Shown: piece after piece, positions 41,907 through 50,842 of the stretch | Position numbering within the stretch: the stretch's first letter is position 1 | Layout: every line of letters starts with the position of its first letter | Origin: Terricaulis silvestris | Lineage (GTDB): Bacteria; Pseudomonadota; Alphaproteobacteria; Caulobacterales; Aquidulcibacteraceae | Length of the DNA stretch: 64,000 nucleotides | Direction: 5' to 3' | NCBI RefSeq assembly: GCF_009792355.1 | Contig: NZ_CP047045.1 | Coordinates: 3,188,501-3,252,500 of the forward strand | Program-made: the position numbers and the translations under genes | Notes under the pieces: generated by a model | Databases searched by the model: none | The model's input: only the letters and a program-made list of their open reading frames with translations | Told to the model about the DNA's origin: nothing

Positions 41907-42494
41907 ATGCGTTCCTGGGTGTTCCATCCGCTCATCTTTTACCCGCTGGCGTTGATCCTGGCCGTGCTGGCCGTGACCGTCAGCCTGAAGCCGCAAGCCT
42001 GGCCGCGCGACCCCGCGCCGGTGGCGGCCGCCAGCACGCAAGGCGCGCTGGTGTTCAGCGGTGAAGCCTTCGATTCACCACAGCCGAGCCCCGATCAGAA
42101 CCTCACCGTGATCCGTGATTACTTGGGCAAGGCGCAGACGCTGCGCATCGCCGTACATGAAGACCAACAATTGCCGCCGACGCCGAACGACCGCGGCGTC
42201 CGCTTGCTGCTCACGCCGCAAGACGCTGCCGCGCTAAACGGCCGGCTGCTCACGGTCGAAGTCAGCTTCGACGCGCTGCCGGTGAACGCCGCGCAGGCGC
42301 TGGCTGTCAGCGTGCAAGGCGACGGCCCGGTCGCCTGGGCGAGCCAGCCGCTGCCCAACGAGAACGCCACTCTGCGCTTTGAACTGCCGGCGCAAACTAA
42401 CCCTAACGCCATCGGCCTCCGGGCCATCAATGCTGGCGGCGACGCCGCCTTCGGTGTTGAAATCACGCGTATTCGCATCATTCCGCACGCCTGA
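41907..42494 (+). CDS. Membrane-anchored protein of unknown function
   Basis: A 195-residue protein with one N-terminal helix (LIFYPLALILAVLAVTVSL) and a periplasmic beta-rich body. Alternating segments such as TLRIAVHEDQQLPPTP, LLTVEVSFDALPVNA and PLPNENATLRFELPA look like a jelly-roll or carbohydrate-binding-like fold. The frame continues far upstream (to 40947), but that part overlaps gpmA in antisense and the repeat and is not coding. The start at 41907 is the first sensible ATG before the helix. It precedes the phosphomannomutase by 79 bases and may be linked to surface polysaccharide. Confidence 0.65.
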   Translation: MRSWVFHPLIFYPLALILAVLAVTVSLKPQAWPRDPAPVAAASTQGALVFSGEAFDSPQPSPDQNLTVIRDYLGKAQTLRIAVHEDQQLPPTPNDRGVRLLLTPQDAAALNGRLLTVEVSFDALPVNAAQALAVSVQGDGPVAWASQPLPNENATLRFELPAQTNPNAIGLRAINAGGDAAFGVEITRIRIIPHA

Positions 42495-42573
42495 GACACG
42501 GCGGCCAATTGCATCTTTCCGCCATTTCGATCACTAGAGCCGCCACCCCCGGCCCCGTCCACGGAACAGACCC

Positions 42574-44097
42574 ATGCTGCCTGCGCCCCGCGCAAGCCTG
42601 AGCGCTAATTCATTGGAATTTGAGTCGCTTCCGTTGGTGAAGCCGACGGGATTCCGCGAGTACGACGCGCGCTGGTGGTTTGGCATTCCAGGCGCTGAAA
42701 AGCCGCCGGAGCTGAACCTGCTCGGCGTGCAAGCGCTGGGCCTTGGTCTTGGCACGCTGATCCACGACTACGGCGTCGCGCCACGCATCGTGGTTGGCCA
42801 CGATTATCGCTTCTACTCGACCTCGATCAAACAGGCGCTGACGCTCGGCTTGATGCAGGCGGGCATCGAGGTGAACGACATCGGCCTCGCGCTTTCGCCG
42901 ACCGCGTACTTCGCGCAGTTCGCGCTCGACATTCCGTGCGTCGCGATGGTGACGGCCTCGCACAACGAGAACGGCTGGACCGGCGTGAAGATGGGCGCGA
43001 ACAAGCCGCTCACCTTCGGCCCTGAAGAAATGGGCGCGCTCCGGGACATCGTGCTCGGCGGAAGGTTCAAGGAACGCGCGGGCGGCGTATACAAGCGCGT
43101 CGAAGACATGCGCGAGTGCTACATCGCCGACGTGTCGAGCCGCGTGAAGCTCAGCCGTCCGCTGAAAGTCATCGCCGCCTGCGGCAACGGCACGGCTGGC
43201 GCATTCGCACCGGAAGCGCTCCGCCGCATGGGCGCGGAGGTGATCGACCTCCACACCGCGCTCGACTGGACCTTCCCGCACTACAACGCCAACCCCGAAG
43301 ACAGCGAAATGCTGCACGACATGGCCGCCGCCGTCCGCAAGCACGGCGCCGACGTAGCACTCGGCTTCGACGGCGACGGCGATCGCTGCGGCGTGGTCGA
43401 TGACGAAGGCGAGGAAATCTTCGCAGATAAGGTCGGCCTGATGCTGGCGCGCGATCTCAGCACCACACACTCCAACGCCACCTTCGTCGTCGATGTGAAA
43501 TCGACCGGGCTTTACGCCATCGATCCAGTGCTGAAAGGCAACGGCGCCAAAGTCGATTACTGGAAGACCGGTCACTCCTACATCAAGCGCCGCACCAATG
43601 AACTCGGCGCGCTCGCCGGCTTCGAAAAGTCCGGCCACTTCTTCTTCCGCCCGCCGCTGGGCCTTGGCTATGACGACGGCATCGTCGCCGCCTCCGCCGT
43701 GCTGGCGATGCTGGACCGCAATCAAGGCAAGAAGCTCAGCGACCTGCGCAAGGCGCTGCCGAAGAGCTTCACCTCGCTCACCATGAGCCCGCACTGCGAC
43801 GACGAAACGAAGTACGGTATCGTCGATCGCGTCGTCGCCGACTACCAAACGCTCGCGGCCGAAGGCGGCAAGATCCTGGGCCGCAGCATCCGCGACGTGA
43901 ACACCGTGAACGGCGCCCGCGTTACGCTGGAAGACGGCGCCTGGGTGCTGGTGCGCGCTTCATCGAACAAGCCGGAGCTCGTCGTCGTCGTCGAAAGCAT
44001 GACCAGCGACGACGACATGCGCGCGCTGTTCCGCGACGAAATCAAACCACGCCTCGCCCGCTTCGAAGAAGTCGGCGCTTACAATCAGGAGATCTGA
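42574..44097 (+). CDS. Phosphomannomutase/phosphoglucomutase
   Basis: A 507-residue alpha-D-phosphohexomutase that moves phosphate between C1 and C6 of hexose phosphates. TASHNENGWTGVKMG has the phosphoserine, GFDGDGDRCGVVD is the metal-binding loop, and KSGHFFF is the sugar-binding loop. VRASSNKPELVVVVES is the C-terminal phosphate loop. The subfamily is the dual PMM/PGM kind (AlgC/ManB-like). It lies just upstream of ugd, so glucose-1-phosphate production and UDP-glucose oxidation are genetically linked. Confidence 0.92.
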   Translation: MLPAPRASLSANSLEFESLPLVKPTGFREYDARWWFGIPGAEKPPELNLLGVQALGLGLGTLIHDYGVAPRIVVGHDYRFYSTSIKQALTLGLMQAGIEVNDIGLALSPTAYFAQFALDIPCVAMVTASHNENGWTGVKMGANKPLTFGPEEMGALRDIVLGGRFKERAGGVYKRVEDMRECYIADVSSRVKLSRPLKVIAACGNGTAGAFAPEALRRMGAEVIDLHTALDWTFPHYNANPEDSEMLHDMAAAVRKHGADVALGFDGDGDRCGVVDDEGEEIFADKVGLMLARDLSTTHSNATFVVDVKSTGLYAIDPVLKGNGAKVDYWKTGHSYIKRRTNELGALAGFEKSGHFFFRPPLGLGYDDGIVAASAVLAMLDRNQGKKLSDLRKALPKSFTSLTMSPHCDDETKYGIVDRVVADYQTLAAEGGKILGRSIRDVNTVNGARVTLEDGAWVLVRASSNKPELVVVVESMTSDDDMRALFRDEIKPRLARFEEVGAYNQEI

Positions 44098-44100
44098 TCC

Positions 44101-45405
44101 ATGCGCGTTACCATGATCGGGACAGGCTATGTCGGCCTCGTCTCCGGCGCATGCTTCGCCGACTTCGGCCACACCGTCACTTGCGTCGACAAGGACGAAG
44201 GCAAGATCGCGCGCCTCCAAAAGGGTGAAATCCCGATCTTTGAACCGGGTCTCGATGAGCTGGTGAAAGACAATGTCGAGCAAGGCCGGCTCTTCTTCAC
44301 CACAGACTCGACGCAAGCCATCCGCGAAGCCGACGCCGTGTTCATCGCCGTCGGCACACCGTCGCGCCGCGGTGACGGATACGCCGACCTCTCCTACGTC
44401 TACGCCGCCGCTGAAGAGATCGGTGGGCTGATCGAGGGCTATACCGTCATCGTCAACAAATCGACTGTGCCGGTCGGCACCGGCGATGAAGTGGAAGCGA
44501 TCATCAAGAAGGTCCGCCCCGACGCCGATTTCGCCGTCGTCTCCAATCCGGAATTCCTGCGTGAAGGCGCGGCGATCAACGACTTCAAGCGTCCGGACCG
44601 CGTTGTTGTCGGCACCGATGACGAGCGCGCCCGCGAGCGCATGAAAGAGCTCTATCGGCCGCTCTTCCTCAACGAAACGCCGATCCAGTTCACATCGCGC
44701 CGCACGTCTGAGCTGATCAAGTATGCCGGCAACGGCTTCCTGGCGATGAAGATCACCTTTATCAACGAAATCGCCGATCTCTGCGAAGCAGTGGGCGCCA
44801 ACGTGCAGGAGGTGGCGCGCGGCATTGGCCTGGATAACCGCATCGGCCGCAAATTCCTCAACGCAGGCCCTGGCTATGGCGGCTCGTGCTTCCCGAAAGA
44901 CACGTTGGCGCTGATGAAAACCGCACGCGACAACAAGGCGCCAATCGAGCTGATCGAAACCACGGTGCGCGTGAACACGGCGCGCAAGCAGAAGATGGCG
45001 CAGAAGATCGTCGACGCGCTCGGTGGAAACGTGAACGGCAAAACCATCGCTATCCTCGGGCTAACGTTCAAGCCGAACACCGACGACATGCGCGACGCGC
45101 CGGCGCTCGACATCGTGCCGACGCTGCAAGCTGAAGGCGCCAAGGTCCGCGCGTTCGATCCCGAAGGCATGACCGAAGCCAAGCACATGCTGAAGGACGT
45201 CGCCTTCGCCACCGGCCCCTACGATTGCGTTCAGAACGCCGACGCGGTGGTGATCATCACCGAGTGGGATCAATTCCGCGCCCTCGACCTCGACCGCATG
45301 AAGGACGCGCTGAAAACGCCGGTCGTCGTCGACCTGCGCAACATCTACAGCCCGGCGGAGATGCGCGCGAAGGGCTTCAACTATGTGAGCGTCGGGCGAG
45401 CGTGA
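44101..45405 (+). CDS. ugd: UDP-glucose 6-dehydrogenase
   Basis: A 434-residue NAD-dependent enzyme that oxidises UDP-glucose to UDP-glucuronate in two steps. GTGYVGLVSGACFADFG is the N-terminal Rossmann motif, and GPGYGGSCFPKD carries the catalytic Cys. VSNPEFLREG is the family's central signature, and GLTFKPNTDDMRDAP that of the C-terminal domain. It begins three bases after the phosphohexomutase stop, so the two are one operon. UDP-glucuronate supplies UDP-xylose (UXS at 38411) and possibly galacturonate-containing lipid A. Confidence 0.96.
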   Translation: MRVTMIGTGYVGLVSGACFADFGHTVTCVDKDEGKIARLQKGEIPIFEPGLDELVKDNVEQGRLFFTTDSTQAIREADAVFIAVGTPSRRGDGYADLSYVYAAAEEIGGLIEGYTVIVNKSTVPVGTGDEVEAIIKKVRPDADFAVVSNPEFLREGAAINDFKRPDRVVVGTDDERARERMKELYRPLFLNETPIQFTSRRTSELIKYAGNGFLAMKITFINEIADLCEAVGANVQEVARGIGLDNRIGRKFLNAGPGYGGSCFPKDTLALMKTARDNKAPIELIETTVRVNTARKQKMAQKIVDALGGNVNGKTIAILGLTFKPNTDDMRDAPALDIVPTLQAEGAKVRAFDPEGMTEAKHMLKDVAFATGPYDCVQNADAVVIITEWDQFRALDLDRMKDALKTPVVVDLRNIYSPAEMRAKGFNYVSVGRA

Positions 45406-45851
45406 TGGGTGAAGCGATGCGCCCGCTGACACGTCGCGCATTGCTTCTGGTTCCTTGTGTCCTGGCGATGGTCGGCTGCCAACCCGAACCGCTTGAGGTC
45501 TGGGTTACGAACGATGCAGGCGGCGTTGTCATTACCTCTTCAGGCGACCTGCCCTGGAGACAAGCCGGCGCTTCAATCGCCACTGTCGCCATATGGCCGA
45601 AAGATTCTGGCTACGAAGATCGGCTGTGGGAGATTCGCTCCAACCGGTGTCCGACAAACATTCACGAAGTGCATTACGGAGTCAGCCCGCCCGATTTCCA
45701 TCAAGAGCCCGCAGCGCAGCCACTCGTTGAAGGCGCAGATTATGTGGTGTGGGTAGATCGCTGCGACGGCCGCCAAGGTGGCGGCACCTACTTCAGAATG
45801 ATCGAAGGCCGCGCATCAATGATCTTGCGCTCAGTTGCGCGAGTTGAGTGA
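45405..45851 (+). CDS. Small lipoprotein of unknown function downstream of ugd
   Basis: A 148-residue protein starting at ATG 45405, whose A is the last base of the ugd stop (TGATG), so translational coupling is likely. The signal peptide (RRALLLVPCVLAMVGC) ends in lipobox MVGC. The mature part includes VWVTNDAGGVVITSS, a beta-rich body and two Cys (SNRCPT, VDRCDG) that could pair. A start at 45417 is also possible. No known family was recognised. Confidence 0.65.
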   Translation: MGEAMRPLTRRALLLVPCVLAMVGCQPEPLEVWVTNDAGGVVITSSGDLPWRQAGASIATVAIWPKDSGYEDRLWEIRSNRCPTNIHEVHYGVSPPDFHQEPAAQPLVEGADYVVWVDRCDGRQGGGTYFRMIEGRASMILRSVARVE

Positions 45852-45958
45852 TCACATTCGCAAGTTTTTTTTCGGAACCGTGAAAACTCGCCGAAAAGCC
45901 TATTGGCGGAGCTGGTTTAAAGAAGCGGCCGACGTAGTACCGACGGGATATCCCCTTG

Positions 45959-45981
45959 CCCCCTCTCCGCAAGGGAGAGGG
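45959..45981. repeat. Intergenic inverted-repeat hairpin, CCCTCTC family (copy 5, single hairpin)
   Basis: CCCTCTCC and GGGAGAGG form one perfect hairpin with a GCAA loop, identical to the right-hand hairpin of the element ending at 41100. Only one half of the two-hairpin element is present here, upstream of the ketoacyl-synthase gene. Confidence 0.7.
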
Positions 45982-46039
45982 CTGACGAATTGCTGCACTG
46001 CCGCGTGCGCTCGCTCCCACTCCGCGCTACAACGCCGCC

Positions 46040-47170
46040 ATGACATATGCCGCCATTACGGGCTGGGGCGCGGCCATGCCGCCGTCCGTGCTCACCAACG
46101 CCGACCTCTCTACCTTCCTCGACACCAACGACGAATGGATCATTTCGCGCACAGGCATGAAGGAGCGCCGCGTCTCCCATATCAGCGGCATCGAGATGGC
46201 GATCATCGCGTCGAAGCGTGCGCTGGCGTGCGCGGGCCTCGAAGGCAAGGACATCGACCTCATCGTCTATGGCTCGTGTAGCAGCGATGAGCAGGTGCCG
46301 AATTCGTCCTCCGGCGTGCAGGCCGCGATCGGCGCGAAACACGCGGCGTCGATGGATGTGAACACGGCGTGCACCAGCTTCCTCTATTCGCTCTCCACCG
46401 CCACCGCGATGATCCGCACCGGCGTGGTGAAGAAAGCGCTGGTGATCGGCGTTGAGATCATCTCGCCGTTCATGGATTGGGAAAACCGCAACGTCGCCGT
46501 GCTGTTCGGCGATGGCTGCGCCGCTGTTGTGGTGGAAGCGAGCGACAAGCAGGAAGGCGTGCTGGGCGAACAGCTCGGCTGCCTCGCCGACGTACGGCAC
46601 ACACTGCGCGTGCGCGGCATGGGCACGGCCTACTGCAATCTCGACGTCACCGCCGGCATCACATCGTGGGATTTCGACGGCCAGGAAATCTTCCGCCACG
46701 CGGTGCAAGGCATGGTCGCGGCCAGCGCCGCGGTGATGAAGAAATGCGGCGTGACCGCCGAGGACATCGATCTGGTCGTGCCGCACCAAGCCAATCTGCG
46801 CATCATCGACGCCGTCGTCAGCCGCGCCGGGATTCCGGCGGAGAAGGTGATGCTCACTGTCCAGCGCTACGGCAATATGAGCGCCGCGACCGTGCCGGTG
46901 GCGCTGACGGAAGCGCTCGACGAAGGCCGCGTGAAGCCCGGCAGCTTGATCCTGATGCCGGCGTTCGGCGCCGGCCTCACCGTCTGCGCGCACCTAGTGC
47001 GCTGGGGCGATCGCGTCACGCCGCTGGGCGTCAGCGACGCCGACTTCCCGCCGGCGAAGAAGACGGCGCTGGAGCAAGTGAACGCGATCCGCGGGAAGAA
47101 GGCGGAAACGGCGGTGCGCTCAGCTGAAGGCATGAAGCACGCGCGGTTGGTGGAGACGGGGGTAAAGTGA
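46040..47170 (+). CDS. 3-oxoacyl-ACP synthase III family protein (FabH-like)
   Basis: A 376-residue thiolase-fold condensing enzyme. The catalytic triad Cys111 (DVNTACTSFLY), His249 (VPHQANLR) and Asn279 (YGNMSAATVP) is complete, as in FabH (Cys-His-Asn). FDGQEIFRHAV is also typical. It is about 55 residues longer than standard FabH, with an extended C-terminus (DADFPPAKKTALEQVNAIRG). No fatty-acid synthesis genes lie nearby, so it may start a special acyl chain rather than housekeeping fatty acids. No ribosome site is clear at the start. Confidence 0.88.
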   Translation: MTYAAITGWGAAMPPSVLTNADLSTFLDTNDEWIISRTGMKERRVSHISGIEMAIIASKRALACAGLEGKDIDLIVYGSCSSDEQVPNSSSGVQAAIGAKHAASMDVNTACTSFLYSLSTATAMIRTGVVKKALVIGVEIISPFMDWENRNVAVLFGDGCAAVVVEASDKQEGVLGEQLGCLADVRHTLRVRGMGTAYCNLDVTAGITSWDFDGQEIFRHAVQGMVAASAAVMKKCGVTAEDIDLVVPHQANLRIIDAVVSRAGIPAEKVMLTVQRYGNMSAATVPVALTEALDEGRVKPGSLILMPAFGAGLTVCAHLVRWGDRVTPLGVSDADFPPAKKTALEQVNAIRGKKAETAVRSAEGMKHARLVETGVK

Positions 47171-47186
47171 GCTTGCGACATCGCAA

Positions 47187-47280
47187 GCAGGTTGGAGCGC
47201 GGGGCTTCAGCCCCGCATGATTGCGGCGCCGCCTCGTTGCGTGGAAAGATGCGCGCCTGAAGGCGCGCGCTCCAACCTGC
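47187..47280. repeat. Intergenic inverted repeat, GCAGGTTGGAGCGC family
   Basis: GCAGGTTGGAGCGC (47187-47200) and GCGCTCCAACCTGC (47267-47280) are perfect 14-bp inverted arms. Inner hairpins GCGGGGCttcaGCCCCGC and GCGCGCCtgaaGGCGCGC add stems. The element lies between the convergent ketoacyl-synthase and galE stops. Confidence 0.8.
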
Positions 47281-47290
47281 AAAGGTCTGC

Positions 47291-48277
47291 TTATCCAAAC
47301 ACGCCCGGCTCCACTTTCGCGTGCCACTTCCACGCGTCCGCGATAATTGCGTCGATCCCGCGGTGCGGCGTCCAGCTGAGTTCGCGCTCTACCAGCGTCG
47401 TATCGGCCACCAAAGCCGGCGCATCGCCGTCGCGGCGCGGGGCGGGTGTGGCGTCCACGCGTTGGCCTGTGACGCGTTCGATGGCGGCGAGCAACTCCAG
47501 CACGGTGACGCCGTCGCCGGTGCCGAGGTTCGCGGCCAGCGAAGCGCCGCCGCCGAGCAGGCGCTCGACGGCGCGGACGTGGGCGTCGGCGAGATCGAGG
47601 GTGTGGACATAGTCGCGGAGGCAGGAGCCGTCGCGCGTGTCCCAGTTCGTGCCGAAAATCTTGAAGCCGTCGCGGCGGCCGAGCAGCGTGAACAGCGCCA
47701 GCGGCAGTGCGTGGCTCTCGGGCGTGTGACGTTCGCCGATGCCTTCATCGGGCGCGGCGCCAGCGGCGTTGAAATAGCGCAGGTGCGCGAAGCGCATGCC
47801 GGTGGCGGCGGCGATGTCGCGGCTGGCGCGCTCCGTCATCAACTTGGTCCAGCCATAGGGGCTGACGGGCGCTTGCGGATGATCCTCGTCCATCGGCAGA
47901 CGTTGCGGCGCGCCGTAGATGGCGCAGGTGGAGGAGAACACGAACACGTTGCACGCCGCTTCGCGCATCACGTCCATTAACGTCAGCGCGCCGGTGACGT
48001 TGACGTCGTAGAAGCGATCCGGGTGCTTCACGGATTCGCCGACTTCGATCAAAGCCGCGCAATGGATGACGGCGTCGGGCTTGTGCCTAGCGAATACCTC
48101 GGCGAGCCGCGCCTTATCGCGGATATCGCCGCGCTCGAAGGCGCCCCATTTCACCAGCTGTTCGTGGCCGTTGTAGAGATTGTCGTAGACGACGGGGTCA
48201 TGACCCGCGCGCTTCAGCGCCAGGCAACAATGCGAACCGACATAGCCCGCCCCGCCAGTGACCAGAATTGTCGCCAT
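47291..48277 (-). CDS. galE: UDP-glucose 4-epimerase
   Basis: A 328-residue extended SDR that interconverts UDP-glucose and UDP-galactose through a 4-keto intermediate with tightly bound NAD. ILVTGGAGYVGSHC is the Rossmann motif; SSTCAIYG and SPYGWTKLMTE give the catalytic Ser and Tyr-x-x-x-Lys. HLRYFNAAGA and DTRDGSCLRDYVHTLDLADA are GalE signatures. It is divergent from pgi, with only 28 bases between the starts, so regulation may be shared. Confidence 0.95.
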   Translation of the reverse strand: MATILVTGGAGYVGSHCCLALKRAGHDPVVYDNLYNGHEQLVKWGAFERGDIRDKARLAEVFARHKPDAVIHCAALIEVGESVKHPDRFYDVNVTGALTLMDVMREAACNVFVFSSTCAIYGAPQRLPMDEDHPQAPVSPYGWTKLMTERASRDIAAATGMRFAHLRYFNAAGAAPDEGIGERHTPESHALPLALFTLLGRRDGFKIFGTNWDTRDGSCLRDYVHTLDLADAHVRAVERLLGGGASLAANLGTGDGVTVLELLAAIERVTGQRVDATPAPRRDGDAPALVADTTLVERELSWTPHRGIDAIIADAWKWHAKVEPGVFG

Positions 48278-48305
48278 GCCCGCGTCCTGTTAGAGCCTTG
48301 CCCCC

Positions 48306-49793
48306 ATGAACGCCACCCCCTTCGCCGCCGTCGCCGCACACGCCCAGCGCTTGAAGCAGAAGACGCTGCTGGAGCTGTTCGCGGCGGACGCGAACCGCGC
48401 CGAAGCGCTCACCTTCGAGGCGCCGCACCTGATTGCGGATTTTTCCAAGCAGCGCATCGATGCGGAGGCGCTGGCGAGCATTGGTGCGCTAGCGGAGGCG
48501 ATGCAGTTCGACGATTGGCGCGCGAGGATGTTCGCGGGCGAGATCGTCAACACCACCGAAGGCCGCGCGGCCAAGCATTGGGCGTTGCGCATTCAGGATC
48601 CGCCGGGCGGCGACAACGAGATCACCGCCGTGCTCGATCGCATGCACAATTTCGGACACGAGATCGCTGAGAGCGGAGACTTCGACGCTATCATTCATCT
48701 TGGCATCGGTGGTTCCGACTTGGGGCCGCGCGTAGTGCTCGACGCGCTGAAGGCGCACCGGCGCCCGAACCTACAAGTCCGCTTCGCAGCGAACGTGGAT
48801 GGCGCCGATGTGGCGGACGCGATCGAAGGGCTCGATCCGAAACGCACGCTGCTGATCGTCGTCTCCAAGACTTTCACCACACAGGAAACGCTGGCCAACG
48901 CCGCGTTCGTCCGCGCCTGGGGTCCAGCGCGCATCGCCGCCGCGACCGCCACGCCGGATAAGGCCGTGGAATGGGGCATGGCGGAAGAGGACGTGTTCCC
49001 GTTCTGGGATTGGGTCGGCGGCCGTTATTCGCTGTGGTCGAGCGTGTCGCTGGTCTGCGAGATCGCGCTGGCGCACGGGGCGTTCTTCAAGATGCTCGAA
49101 GGCGCCGAGGCGATGGATGAGCATTTCCGCGATACGCCGTTCGCGCAGAACCTGCCGGCAATCTCAGCCGCGGTGCAGATGTGGAATCGCGAAGCACTGG
49201 GCCACGGCTCCTACGCGGTGATCCCCTATTCCGAACGCCTGCGCTTGCTGCCCGCTTACCTGCAGCAGCTCGAGATGGAGTCGAACGGCAAGCGCGTGAC
49301 ACGTGATGGCCAAGCCATCGAGCGCTCAGCTTGCGCGGTCACCTGGGGTGCCGCCGGCACCAACGCCCAGCACTCGTTCTTCCAATTGCTGCACCAGGGC
49401 GTGGAGGAAATTCCGGTCGAGTTCATCATCAACGCCGGGGCGCACGAAGGCCCGCAATCCCACCGCGCCAAGGTGTTCGCAAACGCACTGGCGCAAGCGC
49501 GCGCGCTGATGGTGGGCAAGCAAGGCGTCGAACCGCACCGCACGTTCCCCGGCAACCGGGCATCCACGCTGATGGCGATCGATGCGCTCTCACCCGAAGC
49601 TTTGGGCGCGCTGTTGGCGTTCTACGAACACCGCACCTTCGCGCAGGCTGTGCTCGCGGGCGTCAATCCGTTCGACCAGTTCGGCGTGGAACTGGGCAAG
49701 GAAATGGCCAATCAGCTCTTGCCCGCGCTCGAAGGCGGACAAAAGCTGGATACGGACCCCAGCACCGCTGCGTGGCTGAAACGTCTAGGCTAG
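48306..49793 (+). CDS. pgi: Glucose-6-phosphate isomerase
   Basis: A 495-residue enzyme that interconverts glucose-6-phosphate and fructose-6-phosphate. HLGIGGSDLGPRV and VVSKTFTTQETLANA are the phosphate-binding signatures. The C-terminal PROSITE-like motif is seen as NPFDQFGVELGKEMA. Catalytic Glu and His are in the PGI-typical regions (GGRYSLWSSVS and GAHEGPQSHR). It feeds fructose-6-phosphate to GlmS. Its last four bases overlap the convergent small gene at 49790. Confidence 0.96.
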   Translation: MNATPFAAVAAHAQRLKQKTLLELFAADANRAEALTFEAPHLIADFSKQRIDAEALASIGALAEAMQFDDWRARMFAGEIVNTTEGRAAKHWALRIQDPPGGDNEITAVLDRMHNFGHEIAESGDFDAIIHLGIGGSDLGPRVVLDALKAHRRPNLQVRFAANVDGADVADAIEGLDPKRTLLIVVSKTFTTQETLANAAFVRAWGPARIAAATATPDKAVEWGMAEEDVFPFWDWVGGRYSLWSSVSLVCEIALAHGAFFKMLEGAEAMDEHFRDTPFAQNLPAISAAVQMWNREALGHGSYAVIPYSERLRLLPAYLQQLEMESNGKRVTRDGQAIERSACAVTWGAAGTNAQHSFFQLLHQGVEEIPVEFIINAGAHEGPQSHRAKVFANALAQARALMVGKQGVEPHRTFPGNRASTLMAIDALSPEALGALLAFYEHRTFAQAVLAGVNPFDQFGVELGKEMANQLLPALEGGQKLDTDPSTAAWLKRLG

Positions 49794-49972
49794 GTCTCGG
49801 CCGCGGGCGCTTCGCCCCGGCCGCGTCCCGCCAGACGCTGCAGCACCCGCTCGGCGACGACCAGATCCTGGTCTTCCGCTTCCATCTCGGCGCGCATCTT
49901 CTCGAGCGCCGACAGTTCATTCTGAACCGCCATGCGCCGAGCGATCACTGCTTCAAGGTCAGGTTTGCTCAT
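49790..49972 (-). CDS. 60-residue helical protein, paralogue of the next gene
   Basis: A short, mainly helical protein starting MSKPDLEAVIARRMAVQNE. It shares a pattern with the gene at 50087: the opening SxDLxAVxARR, a middle LxALxxxxAExE, and VVxERVLxRL at the end (here DLVVAERVLQRL). The start at 49972 follows the family alignment with that neighbour; a longer frame reaches 50065 without support. Coiled-coil character suggests self-association. The stop overlaps pgi by four bases. Function is unknown. Confidence 0.7.
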   Translation of the reverse strand: MSKPDLEAVIARRMAVQNELSALEKMRAEMEAEDQDLVVAERVLQRLAGRGRGEAPAAET

Positions 49973-50086
49973 GGCGGCAAAGATATCCACAGCGGGCGCG
50001 CGGCCAATCGCACGCGCGTGCGAGGTGAACGGCGCGTACGAAAACACGCCCACCAGCGTATGCAACGCGGCGGCGCCGGACTGTGA

Positions 50087-50341
50087 TTAGCTGTTTCGTC
50101 TCGCCAGGAGCGTTTTAATGGCGCTGACCGTACGCTGCCCGAGCGGCTCGTTGGCGTACTCCTCCGCGTATTCCGCCGGCTCTTCCGGCATCAGCCGCTC
50201 CAGCCGGTGCAGCACGCGCTCGGTGACGGCGAGCTCTTCCAGCTCGGCCCGCAGCGCCGCCACCTTGGCGTCGTAGCCATCGACGAAGCTTACAATCTCG
50301 GCCCGGCGGGCCGCCACGGCGCTCAGATCAGACGTGCTCAT
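50087..50341 (-). CDS. 84-residue coiled-coil protein, tandem paralogue of 49790-49972
   Basis: Begins MSTSDLSAVAARRAEIVSF and has LRAELEELAVTERVLHRL, the same motif order as the neighbour. It has an extra ~25-residue tail (YAEEYANEPLGQRTVSAIKTL) that resembles a small helix-turn-helix or binding helix. The two arose by duplication and then diverged. It is upstream of the shorter copy on the same strand with a 114-base gap. No function is known. Confidence 0.7.
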   Translation of the reverse strand: MSTSDLSAVAARRAEIVSFVDGYDAKVAALRAELEELAVTERVLHRLERLMPEEPAEYAEEYANEPLGQRTVSAIKTLLARRNS

Positions 50342-50428
50342 GCTCTAGTCATAGCAAGCGCGGACGCGCGACCAACGCGCCGCACCGCACTGGCGAGGCA
50401 TGTTTGCAGTCCGCGCGCGTGGGGCGTG

Positions 50429-50842
50429 CTAGCGCGGGCCGTTAAACAAGCCGACCAGATCGACCAGCACGCCGAAGCCCCAGGTGCGGTCGAACAGGAC
50501 AATCAGCCCCGTCATCGCGGCCGCCCAAAGAATGCTCGCGAGCGAGCCGATCAGGAAGTACTCGGCGTTGTTCTGGTCATCGAGCTTGGCGTAGCGCGCG
50601 ACAGTCTTGAGCGCGATCACGGCGGCGAGGATCTCCCAGCTGCTGGCGATCAGGCCTAAAAACACCAAGAGCCGTTCCAGAATGCCGATGGTCCGGCCCG
50701 CTCGCAGCGAAACCTTTTCGCCCGTTTCCGGCGGAGTCTTGGTCGCGCTCATTTTCAGGACGAGCTTGCAGAACTCATTGCCGCCGACGGTCAGAAAAAC
50801 CAACAGCACGGCGTAGGCCAAAACCAGAAGCGAGGCGATCAT
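50429..50842 (-). CDS. Membrane protein partner of SatD
   Basis: A 137-residue protein with about three hydrophobic helices (LLVLAYAVLLVFLTVGG, LLVFLGLIASSWEILAAVIAL, and SLASILWAAAMTGLIVLF). A basic loop (MSATKTPPETGEKVSLRAGR) separates the first two. It starts with ATG 50842, which overlaps the SatD stop by four bases (ATGA), so the pair is translationally coupled. No known family was recognised. SatD genes are often next to small membrane proteins; this one shows no cyclic-nucleotide-binding domain. Confidence 0.7.
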   Translation of the reverse strand: MIASLLVLAYAVLLVFLTVGGNEFCKLVLKMSATKTPPETGEKVSLRAGRTIGILERLLVFLGLIASSWEILAAVIALKTVARYAKLDDQNNAEYFLIGSLASILWAAAMTGLIVLFDRTWGFGVLVDLVGLFNGPR

